44,558 bases of DNA from Erysipelotrichaceae bacterium (GTDB lineage: Bacteria; Bacillota_I; Bacilli_A; Erysipelotrichales; Erysipelotrichaceae), in the NCBI GenBank assembly GCA_017405675.1, contig JAFRAB010000052.1:1-44558 (forward strand). The letters are read 5' to 3'. The notes under the pieces were generated by a model, which saw only the letters and a list, made by a program, of their open reading frames with translations, did not search any database and was not told where the DNA came from. Positions 15,396 to 23,189 of this stretch are shown piece after piece. Numbering within the stretch: position 1 is the stretch's first letter; every line of letters starts with the position of its first letter. Both the position numbers and the translations under genes were made by a program.

Positions 15396-16883
15396 TCACG
15401 CAGTCCGGTCATTGCTCTTATTGACAATGACATCCGCAAACTGCAATACCTTTCCCTTGTAAATGTATCCTGATCTGACAATCTTCAGAACATAGTCAAC
15501 AGGAACTGATGCATCATAATCAGTATCAACCCCATTATGATACCTGGTATCAAACCGGACACCCGTTTCATTTATGCAGATCACTCCATACTTCTTAAGA
15601 TTCTCAACTGACTGGTTGTAAAGAATCTTTACTCCTTTCAGCTCACTTTGGTTCTTTATCGATTTCATGCCGTATTCCATATTGTTTATCACGGCAATCT
15701 GATCCATGATCATCGCCACCATGGCACTGTCAGTTGTTTCGGTTTTCTTACTCTCGTTTTTCCTTATTTCTTCTTTTTTTGGCTCAGCCTTTTTCTGCTT
15801 TGCCTTCTCCTCTTCCTGTCTTTTCCTGATCTGTTCAGCAGGAAGATAATCATACAGGTTCATTACATATGGATTCTTGTCCATTGTATCAACCATGAAT
15901 TTTATAGACCCATCAATTTCAAAATCCAGCCAGTAATTGCACTGTAATTCCGTTGTTGCTCTGTTTGGATCTTTCAATGACCATTCAGCAACAATCTTTT
16001 CCTTATTGTTAAGTTTTTCATACAGACGGAAATTGACTCCCGGCATTCCCATAAAGGTGAAGCTCTCTTTTGGAACACCAGCTGATAGCGTTCTGTCAGA
16101 AAAGAATAATTCTCTTCTTTTATCATTGACTGACAGTTCGTAACTGAACGGACCGCCGGTTGACAGAAATACTGTGTCTAAAGTAAATAATGTCAGAACA
16201 CTGCTGCACATTTCCAGTCCTTTGAGATATACTTTGTCATCAAGCGGGGTTACGATTCTGTCAAATATCAGTTCATGGCTGGTACGCAGCTTATCCCTGA
16301 CCTTCTTCACAAATTCTTCATATCTGCCATCCACGCTGGCATAATACAGCAGAGCTGATTCATCATTTATGAACTCTTTACTGTTCAATATGTCCAGAGG
16401 ATCATTTTCTGAAGTTGCTACAAAAGTATATAGTTTCTCAAGAACAGCATTGCTGTACTCATAAGATGCCATGGATATGTTCTTACCATCAAGCATCAGA
16501 GTAAAGAACCTGCCGTTTTTTACCTTATTTCTACTAACAGCCCAGGCCAGCAGGTCCGTATCGTAATAGAAGCGGAACATGGACAGTCCACTCTGTACAG
16601 CGGCCGCATTAATTGTCCTCTTTTCATCTAGACCAAAGCTGTCAGGGATAAAGAACACCAGATTAAAATCACTGTATCCACCATTCCTGCTTACAGTTTC
16701 CTTTATCTTTCCCATAGCTGCAAGAAGAAATCCGTACTTCCTCAAGCCGGCATCTCTGTCCTTCATGTATTCCGCGAGAATAACATCATATAGTAATCCC
16801 CTGTCACTGTTAAAGAGTACGGTTATCTTACCGTTCCTTATGTCTACATATACATGTTTCTTTGAATATTCAGCTGTATTCAT
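15396..16883 (-). CDS. Hsp70-like protein fused to a C-terminal GrpE domain
   Basis: In this 495-residue protein three chaperone-derived parts can be read. Residues about 8-245 look like a shortened Hsp70/actin-type ATPase: FFIPDSFGLDEKRTINAAAV followed by QSGLSMFRFYYDTDLLAWAV parallels the VPAYF...[20 protein letters not shown] block of DnaK. The glycine-rich phosphate loops are poorly kept (VDIRNG, LMLDGKN), so ATP turnover is doubtful. Residues about 249-345 resemble the DnaK substrate-binding beta domain (VPKESFTFMG, YEKLNNKEKIVAEWSL, FEIDGSIKFMV). After a Lys/Glu-rich linker (about 348-375), residues about 400-495 match GrpE: ENLKKYGVICIN, GVRFDTRYHNGVD, VLKIVRSGYIYKGKVLQFA. The ATG at 16883 has GAGGA ahead of it; the GTG at 16895 is less likely. 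It lies between the YukD-like gene and WXG100 genes. Confidence 0.82.
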   Translation of the reverse strand: MNTAEYSKKHVYVDIRNGKITVLFNSDRGLLYDVILAEYMKDRDAGLRKYGFLLAAMGKIKETVSRNGGYSDFNLVFFIPDSFGLDEKRTINAAAVQSGLSMFRFYYDTDLLAWAVSRNKVKNGRFFTLMLDGKNISMASYEYSNAVLEKLYTFVATSENDPLDILNSKEFINDESALLYYASVDGRYEEFVKKVRDKLRTSHELIFDRIVTPLDDKVYLKGLEMCSSVLTLFTLDTVFLSTGGPFSYELSVNDKRRELFFSDRTLSAGVPKESFTFMGMPGVNFRLYEKLNNKEKIVAEWSLKDPNRATTELQCNYWLDFEIDGSIKFMVDTMDKNPYVMNLYDYLPAEQIRKRQEEEKAKQKKAEPKKEEIRKNESKKTETTDSAMVAMIMDQIAVINNMEYGMKSIKNQSELKGVKILYNQSVENLKKYGVICINETGVRFDTRYHNGVDTDYDASVPVDYVLKIVRSGYIYKGKVLQFADVIVNKSNDRTA

Positions 16884-16894
16884 ATAATTCCTCA

Positions 16895-17149
16895 CTAAAT
16901 GTAGATCCTGTCGCCGTTCCAGATACCGGCACTGCCGAATGTTTCATTATTCTTTAAGCTGCGATTCAGTCTTTCACAGTAAATTCTCCTGTATTCAGGA
17001 GTTATTCTGACATTACTGTTGTACATGCATACTGCCTCTACAATATCTAATAACAGCTTTTCAGCGAACACGTTCAAAGGGATTTCCATGTCATAATCAG
17101 GAAATTCCTTGTTACGGCTGCCAACTGTAACTATTACACTGCTCTTCAT
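16895..17149 (-). CDS. YukD/EsaB-like ubiquitin-fold protein of type VII secretion
   Basis: An 84-residue protein with a beta-grasp pattern: VIVTVGSRNKEFPDYDMEIP at the N-terminus, a central helix (NVFAEKLLLDIVEAV) and a C-terminal GIWNGDRIYI strand that matches the end of YukD/EsaB proteins. In known Firmicutes systems this small cytoplasmic protein is a component or regulator of WXG100 export. The ATG at 17149, with GGGAG six bases ahead, is preferred to an upstream TTG. It begins 11 bases after the essC-like stop and ends 11 bases before the Hsp70-GrpE-like start. Confidence 0.82.
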   Translation of the reverse strand: MKSSVIVTVGSRNKEFPDYDMEIPLNVFAEKLLLDIVEAVCMYNSNVRITPEYRRIYCERLNRSLKNNETFGSAGIWNGDRIYI

Positions 17150-17160
17150 AATAACTCCCA

Positions 17161-20100
17161 CTAACAAATTTCAATTAATGTATTCTTTTCTTTTTCATGG
17201 AATACAGCCTGGCTGTTTTCCATAGTAATACCTGCCAGCTGGGTATCACTGTCCAGATGCAGAAAACTGTGACTTGCCGTCATTCCTCCAACGGCGATAC
17301 CTTTGTTTACCTTGTAAGCTGCGTTCAGTAACTGCTTATACTCCTCAGCATCACCTAATGCTTCAGTACTTGCTGAGCAGATGATTATGACACCCAAAGT
17401 AGCAGTCTTGGCAAAGATCCTGCCAAAGGCTTTAAGGTCTTCAGCGGAAAGTAACTGCTCCAGCTTATCTGCATCATTTACTACCAGACACAGCTGTTTC
17501 TTTCCCTTACGCCACTTCTTTACAGCATCATTGCCCTGAACCTTAACTGCGTTGTATTCCTGAAGTCTTGCATTAAGTTCACCTTCAAGTTCAGGTAATA
17601 TATCCTGCGGATTTTCGCTTATGTATGTGGCTCTTTCGGCAAATGAATCATACAGTTTAACATGAGCTAGCTTTTCAGCGGTATCTACCACATAAACAGT
17701 ATTGTCAGGATTGCCCACCAGTATTCCCGTCATCATGGTCATGGCTCTTATTCCCAGCTTTTCATCACCATAGCTGACAGTAAGTATGTTACCATCAGTC
17801 ATGTCCGTCACGACAGGTTTAAGATATGTAATGTCTCTGCCGATTGGTAATAATTCCCTGTTTGTATATTCCTTCAGCATTCCCGTAAGATTTCCCGTAT
17901 TGTCATCGGAACCATCATCCGTTTTCTCTTTATCCTGGCTGTTCCAGGCATCCTTCATATTGTTGATCAGTTCAAGCAGTTTTTCGTGTCTTAACTGATC
18001 GTCCTGCTCATCAATGTATATGGCTGTCTGGAAAGCAACCGGAGGATTTCCCCTCATTAAGGCACTGCCCGGTACCGTTGGTAAGCTTATTGAAGCTATT
18101 GGACCAACAATGTTACTGTAATCTCCCTTATCAGCCAGCTGTAAGGTAATAGCACCCTTGACCAGTTGAGTAAGCTTGTACTTGATACCGGAGGTTGAGT
18201 TGGATGTAAATATGACATACATACCATAGGTCAGGCCGTTTGTGGCCATTTCCGTTATTACCTCTTCTAATGAAGGATACTGTTCAAACAGCGGCACGAT
18301 GTTATCGATCATTACTATGATTGCCGGCAGATTGTCAGACACTGACCTTCTGTAGGCTGTCAGTGAGCTTACGGAATTAGCCAGGAAGGCTTTCTTCCTT
18401 CTGGTCAGTTCATTACGCATCTGCTTAACAAATCTGTTTATCTTCTCATCTTCCTGATTCAGGATGACTTCCCTGACATGAGGCATTTCTGAGAATTCAT
18501 TGAGTGTCCAGTTACCGGCATCCAAAACGTACATGTTAACTTCATCAGGTGTATAGTACATGCCCAGTGATAACAGTAATGTCTTTAATAATGTGGTCTT
18601 TCCAGAAGCCGGTGAACCGTAAATGGCAAAGTGTCCGGTATTGGTGATATCCATCATCTCAATACCCTGAGCCTGAAGCTGAGGAATGTCATACATGCCA
18701 ATTGGAACACTGATTACATCAGGATCAACGCTCCTGCCGGCAGTAATAATGTTCTTTGCTTTTACACTGTTACCGTCATGTACTCTGTTTTCATAATCAA
18801 TACGTTCAGGCCAGGTTTCACCATTAAAACCACCGGCTACATTTAATGCAGCCAATGGGATCCAGCTTTCGAGTTCAGGCAGCCATGGCCCACGCAGTTT
18901 TTCAATTCCCAGCATCTTGCTGATATTGTTTATTTCACCGATAACGGCTGTTAATTCATCAACCGCATCAGATTTTCTTTTTGTTTTCTTATTAAATTCA
19001 ATTCTTGAGCCTTCAGCCGTAACTATTCTTACCTGATTACCGCTGTCATTCTTTCTCAGGGCATTGCCTGTATATAAGGCGCCGCTGTAGAATGACTGGA
19101 ACAGTTCAAATAGTTCATCGTCACCTACTCTGATATAGGCACGTCCGGCTGTCGTGATTTTGGCTGCATCAGGTCTCTTCAGCATTTCCCTGCTGTCAGC
19201 CACATCCTGAACTTTCATGCAGATTCTGAATCTGGAGTTGGAACTAATCTGATCGTTAACGACACCGCCAGGCTTCTGAGTTGCCAACAGCATGTGGATG
19301 CCTAAGGAACGGCCTACTGTTGCCACGGAATTAAGTTCAGCCATGAATTCAGGCTCTTCTTTCTTCAGTTCAGCAAATTCATCAGTTACAATGATCAAAT
19401 GAGGCAGTCTTTCCGTAACTCTGCCTTCCTGGTATGCCTGCTGGTATTTATCAATGTTATTTACACCGGCAATCGCAAAGAGTTCCTGCCTTCTCTTCAG
19501 TTCACTTTTAAGAGATATCAATGATCTGGTGATATTACGGTCAATGTTGGTGATCTTGCCAACTACGTGAGGCAGTGGTTCCATCAGATCGGACATGCCG
19601 CCACCCTTGTAGTCAATGATGACAAAGTTGACATCATGAGGATGATAGTTAACAGCCATTGACAGTATCCATGACTGTAACAGTTCACTCTTACCTGAAC
19701 CTGTTGTACCGGCTAATAAGCCGTGAGGTCCGTGTGACTGATCTCCGCTTCTGATATCCAGTTCAAAAGGAACACCGTTATTCATCATGCCGATAGGTGC
19801 CTTTAATGTTCTGTAGGTTTCTGCTGAATTCCAGCGGTCAGCTATGTTAAGTTCACTAACCGTATTAACCCCATAACCCTGCAGGAAGGTTATGGAAGAA
19901 GGAATTGAACCGGCTGAATAGCGGCTCTCCAGTTCAATGGCTGCCATCTTACGGAAGAACGCACTCAGATCGTCTGAATGAACAGGATCATCAGGCCTGA
20001 ATATTGTTCTCTCATTGTATACGTCTTTCTGATAGGCAACCGGTTCATTATTTAAATCAACAATATACTGACAGCTTGCCGGTAAGTCATAAAGCTGATC

Positions 20101-21807
20101 ATACAGGAATACTGTCGTAATGCCCAATGACGGATCATTTGAACTCAGGTAATCATACAGTTCGCTGTCAACGATCATGTCACGGCTGCGGATAAATATT
20201 ACATAATGAGGAAGTACGGCCTTTTTGTTTCTTTCGGCATCACTTGCATCTTCCTTTCTGCGCTTGCAGATGTCAGACAGCATTTCAGATATGCCATCAG
20301 CTCTTTCCCTGTCAAAGGAAATGAATCTTACCTGACCTGACTCATCCCAGATATGCGGTGCCCATCTAAGGTCACGCCATACGGTTTTGTCGGATTCGTC
20401 AAATATGCCGGCAATCCTGACTGTCTCAAAACTATGCTCGGCAGTAAGTTCAACAAGTATGTTTCTGGCCAGATAGACCAGTTTTTCCCTTGGACCTACG
20501 ATACCGACTGTTCTGTATTTTCTTAAATCTATTCTTATCGGTACGTTTTCAACGTACTTGGTTTCTTCAATGATCTGCCCTGCCAGTTCTTCCAGTTCGT
20601 CATCAACCAGCTTGAAACCGTCATTATCAGCTCTGCTCTTAACGGAAACACAGAGCTTTTCCCTGCCTAACCCTATTCTGGCGGTAAGGAAATCATTATC
20701 TGCAGGTCTTCTTTCCCACAGGAAACGGCTGACCGTTCTCGGTGTCATTACCTTTAATGTTTCAAGGCATTCTGCAGGTCTTGGGTTCTCGGCAGTCAGA
20801 ATGTTACGCTGCACATCGGCTATCTTTTCAATTCGGGCTTTCTGATCGTTAATGTAGGCAGTATACCTTTCCTGTCTCAGTTTCTCATATTCAGCCAGCT
20901 GCTGCTGTTCTTCCTTACTTAACTTGCTGTAATTTGCCATGCTCATGACCGGTGATATCAGTCCGGCAGCCTTCATCAGTAATGTTGCTGGAGTTATGGC
21001 ACCGGAAGCTAGACTGGCAGCAGCCATGGCTCCTGAACCTATCAGATAGGCAAAGTTATTCCTGCTGCTGGAGCCCATCGGACCTTTGCCAGGTACAGCT
21101 GAAAGGATTATTTCCTCATTTGGCAGCTGTTCACGTATTCTCGGTGAGTAATGGTAGTGGATGTATTTCTTCTCATCTGTCTGCGGAACGTTAACAGTAT
21201 TTCCTGAAGTACCAGCTGATCTTTTACTACTGATGTTTACTTTAAGACCGTTTCCGGCATTTTCAAACACAAATCTTCCTGCTTCAAACTTCATTTTGAA
21301 AGTATAGACAGATAATACGTCACCGTTTTTCATGACAGCATTCTTTACCTTTGTACCATTGACAAAGATACCATTCATGCTGTTGGTATCTTCAACAAGC
21401 ACCATGTCATTGCTGTAACGGATCGTAAAGTGATTACGGGATATGATCCCTAAAGGGATGCAGATGTCATTGGTCGATAATCTGCCACACTTTACGGTAA
21501 CATCCTGAGGTACGGATATCTTTTCATTATAAAAGCCTGTAACATCTGAAACATATACGGATAATGATCCGTCACTGTTCAGATATTCAGGCTGATTAAG
21601 CTTAATAGGTCTGTCCGTAAAAGAAAAAGGGGCTAATGCAGAAGCAAGGATTTTATTGTCATAACACTTAAGGATCAGCTGGTTGGCAGCGAAGTCATTA
21701 ACTCTGACCGCATCATTTCTTCCCGAACCAAACGTAATAACGGAATCACTTTCCAAGACAGAATGATACTCATGATTGTAGTATCTTAAAGCTACTGCAT
21801 ATGACAT
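17161..21807 (-). CDS. essC: EssC-type FHA-FtsK/SpoIIIE ATPase, motor of a type VII secretion system
   Basis: The 1548-residue protein has the EssC/YukBA order. Two N-terminal FHA-type domains come first; the second (about 102-175) is well kept, with GRLSTNDI, SRNHFTI and NSMNGIFVNG. One or two hydrophobic segments (about 250-290, with GSGAMAAASLASGAITP) anchor it in the membrane. ATPase domain 1 has Walker A GTTGSGKSEL near 702 and Walker B LIIVTDEFAEL. Domain 2 has Walker A GSPASGKTTL near 1066 but a weaker Walker B (VMIDNIV). Domain 3 has no P-loop. It powers export of WXG100 proteins across the membrane (known role). GAGGG six bases before the ATG sets the start, and it is the first gene of the operon. 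EssA, EssB and EsaA partners are not found in this window. Confidence 0.95.
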   Translation of the reverse strand: MSYAVALRYYNHEYHSVLESDSVITFGSGRNDAVRVNDFAANQLILKCYDNKILASALAPFSFTDRPIKLNQPEYLNSDGSLSVYVSDVTGFYNEKISVPQDVTVKCGRLSTNDICIPLGIISRNHFTIRYSNDMVLVEDTNSMNGIFVNGTKVKNAVMKNGDVLSVYTFKMKFEAGRFVFENAGNGLKVNISSKRSAGTSGNTVNVPQTDEKKYIHYHYSPRIREQLPNEEIILSAVPGKGPMGSSSRNNFAYLIGSGAMAAASLASGAITPATLLMKAAGLISPVMSMANYSKLSKEEQQQLAEYEKLRQERYTAYINDQKARIEKIADVQRNILTAENPRPAECLETLKVMTPRTVSRFLWERRPADNDFLTARIGLGREKLCVSVKSRADNDGFKLVDDELEELAGQIIEETKYVENVPIRIDLRKYRTVGIVGPREKLVYLARNILVELTAEHSFETVRIAGIFDESDKTVWRDLRWAPHIWDESGQVRFISFDRERADGISEMLSDICKRRKEDASDAERNKKAVLPHYVIFIRSRDMIVDSELYDYLSSNDPSLGITTVFLYDQLYDLPASCQYIVDLNNEPVAYQKDVYNERTIFRPDDPVHSDDLSAFFRKMAAIELESRYSAGSIPSSITFLQGYGVNTVSELNIADRWNSAETYRTLKAPIGMMNNGVPFELDIRSGDQSHGPHGLLAGTTGSGKSELLQSWILSMAVNYHPHDVNFVIIDYKGGGMSDLMEPLPHVVGKITNIDRNITRSLISLKSELKRRQELFAIAGVNNIDKYQQAYQEGRVTERLPHLIIVTDEFAELKKEEPEFMAELNSVATVGRSLGIHMLLATQKPGGVVNDQISSNSRFRICMKVQDVADSREMLKRPDAAKITTAGRAYIRVGDDELFELFQSFYSGALYTGNALRKNDSGNQVRIVTAEGSRIEFNKKTKRKSDAVDELTAVIGEINNISKMLGIEKLRGPWLPELESWIPLAALNVAGGFNGETWPERIDYENRVHDGNSVKAKNIITAGRSVDPDVISVPIGMYDIPQLQAQGIEMMDITNTGHFAIYGSPASGKTTLLKTLLLSLGMYYTPDEVNMYVLDAGNWTLNEFSEMPHVREVILNQEDEKINRFVKQMRNELTRRKKAFLANSVSSLTAYRRSVSDNLPAIIVMIDNIVPLFEQYPSLEEVITEMATNGLTYGMYVIFTSNSTSGIKYKLTQLVKGAITLQLADKGDYSNIVGPIASISLPTVPGSALMRGNPPVAFQTAIYIDEQDDQLRHEKLLELINNMKDAWNSQDKEKTDDGSDDNTGNLTGMLKEYTNRELLPIGRDITYLKPVVTDMTDGNILTVSYGDEKLGIRAMTMMTGILVGNPDNTVYVVDTAEKLAHVKLYDSFAERATYISENPQDILPELEGELNARLQEYNAVKVQGNDAVKKWRKGKKQLCLVVNDADKLEQLLSAEDLKAFGRIFAKTATLGVIIICSASTEALGDAEEYKQLLNAAYKVNKGIAVGGMTASHSFLHLDSDTQLAGITMENSQAVFHEKEKNTLIEIC

Positions 21808-21834
21808 AAATTACCCTCTTTTTTTATTTACCCT

Positions 21835-21840
21835 ATTATA
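21835..21840 (-). promoter_or_regulatory. Candidate -10 box of the type VII operon
   Basis: TATAAT on minus, 28 bases upstream of the essC ATG, within TGTATATAATAGGG. No good -35 is seen at 16-18 bases, so the promoter may be weak or activator-dependent. Confidence 0.5.
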
Positions 21841-21942
21841 TACATATTAGCATGATGACTGTTATTTCTCCAGTCTCCAAATTCGTGCGGGTATCTTAAA
21901 ATTATGACTATAGCAGAATATAAAACATCTTTAACATCGAAA

Positions 21943-21970
21943 AAAAAGACATATTCCTGTATGTCTTTTT
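21943..21970 (-). terminator. Intrinsic terminator downstream of the 22097-22648 gene
   Basis: AAAAAGACATA (21943-21953) and TATGTCTTTTT (21960-21970) form an 11-bp stem with a six-base loop and an eight-base T-run on minus. It separates the membrane-protein transcript from the type VII operon promoter and is nearly the same sequence as the hairpin at 9228-9254. Confidence 0.85.
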
Positions 21971-22096
21971 AAATGCCGGCATGGCGGATCCTGTTAGACA
22001 GGATCTACCATAGAACATAAACCGTTTCTTCCAGCCCCGCAAGGCAAAATAGGGTCAGAAAGAAAGGTCTGCTCGTAACAATACTTACTGACTGCT
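21971..22096. other. Intergenic stretch with hairpins, possible structured RNA
   Basis: Between the membrane-protein stop codon and the terminator lie about 125 bases without a coding frame. They hold a strong hairpin (GATCCTG, about 21988-21994, with CAGGATC, about 22000-22006) and GC-rich segments around 22035-22050 that could pair with GCCGGC near 21975. I compared it by eye with SRP RNA, tmRNA, T-box and common riboswitches and found no match. It may be a long 3' untranslated region or an unrecognised small RNA on minus. Confidence 0.35.
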
Positions 22097-22648
22097 CTAG
22101 GCAGCGTTCAGTTCCTTTCTCAGTTTGAACAGCACTACTGCTGTAACAATGGCAGCTACCAGGGCTACAATTCCTATGACAGCTGAAAGGCCGAGTATCA
22201 GCTCACTCTTCATCATTCCACCGATAAGAGCTGTTACTACAAAGCCCAAGCTAATTAAAATATTAAAATACTTAAGGAATCCCAGTGTACCTTTCTGGGT
22301 TGAATGGTAATCCTCTGCGATATTTTCCAGAACACCGAACAGAACGAAGAAATAGACACATGAACAGACAGTTACGATTGTCTTGAGAATGTCCAGATTA
22401 AGCTCAGGCTTTACGATTCCGCCAAGCCATAAAGCACCTGTAACAATTATCATAACCAGAGCGATCCATTTCATATATGACTTATCACTGATATATTTTC
22501 CCAGTTTGTCAAAAGCCAGGAAGAAAAGCAGCCAGCCAATGAAATCCGGTGTAATGCAGATTGAAACTGAATTTATTGTTAAGTTGAAGTTTACTAATGT
22601 AAACAGGAAGCCAAATGCTACGTAAGAAATACCTTTTTTAATATCCAT
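22097..22648 (-). CDS. Small integral membrane protein, paralogue of the 26964-27521 product
   Basis: A 183-residue protein with about five TM segments and few charged residues. Near the start, GFLFTLVNFNLTINSV followed by PDFIGWLLFFLAFDKLGKY strongly resembles GLIFIMINFNVEFKTM and PSFIGFYLVYLTAHVLYEG in the protein encoded at 26964-27521; NFN and P-x-FIG are shared at the same spacing. No transport or enzyme motif is recognised. GAGGA seven bases before the ATG supports the start. It lies 38 bases after the QueT gene and before a strong terminator, so it may be the last gene of that run or have its own promoter. Confidence 0.78.
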   Translation of the reverse strand: MDIKKGISYVAFGFLFTLVNFNLTINSVSICITPDFIGWLLFFLAFDKLGKYISDKSYMKWIALVMIIVTGALWLGGIVKPELNLDILKTIVTVCSCVYFFVLFGVLENIAEDYHSTQKGTLGFLKYFNILISLGFVVTALIGGMMKSELILGLSAVIGIVALVAAIVTAVVLFKLRKELNAA

Positions 22649-22686
22649 ACTTAAGTCCTCTATAATTTATTCTATACAATCTTGTA

Positions 22687-23184
22687 CTATGATTTAAACA
22701 AATTTTTGTAAAATTTTCTGTGTTTAAGTAAAGCTGACGCCAGTATTTCACCAAGCACATAACAGCCAACGATTTCTCCGGCACTGACATAAAGCATCAT
22801 CAGTACAACCGGCATGTCCATGCCATAACCATACTTCAGAACAAAAGGAACAATAATACCGTTGGCAATTATCGTCGGGATGGGAACCAGCCAGCGGTTG
22901 TTTCGCAGCCGATATCCTCCGGCAGCTCCTATAAAAGTCGCCAGCGAGCCAAAGATGACATCCCAGATAATTGCTCCGCCAAACAGATTGGCGATGATAC
23001 AGCCGATAAAAAGCCCCGGTATGGCAGCTGATGTAAACATCGGTAAAACAGTCAGCGCTTCTGCAATTCTGACCTGTATGGGACCGAATGATATTGGTGC
23101 AAATATAACTGTTAATGTGGCATATAAAGCTGCAATCAGGGCACCCTGTGCCATGTGCAGCAGTCTTTCTCTTCTGTTATTCAT
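22687..23184 (-). CDS. queT: QueT-family transporter (ECF S-component type, queuosine precursor uptake)
   Basis: A 165-residue membrane protein with five to six hydrophobic segments. SFGPIQVRIAEALTVLPMF near residue 33 is the hallmark of the QueT group, which binds queuosine precursors such as preQ1 or queuine and works with the shared ECF energy module (known family). GLFIGCIIANLFGG follows, also typical. No preQ1 riboswitch is present, because only five bases separate it from the upstream ydcF-like gene, so it is probably co-transcribed with that gene. The ECF ATPases and T-component are not in the window. Confidence 0.88.
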   Translation of the reverse strand: MNNRRERLLHMAQGALIAALYATLTVIFAPISFGPIQVRIAEALTVLPMFTSAAIPGLFIGCIIANLFGGAIIWDVIFGSLATFIGAAGGYRLRNNRWLVPIPTIIANGIIVPFVLKYGYGMDMPVVLMMLYVSAGEIVGCYVLGEILASALLKHRKFYKNLFKS

Positions 23185-23189
23185 TAATA

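Noticed and set aside
21971..22096. SRP RNA, tmRNA, T-box or c-di-GMP riboswitch
   Set aside because: The SRP GGAA tetraloop region, the tmRNA tag and acceptor ends, the T-box sequence and the riboswitch cores were not found by eye.
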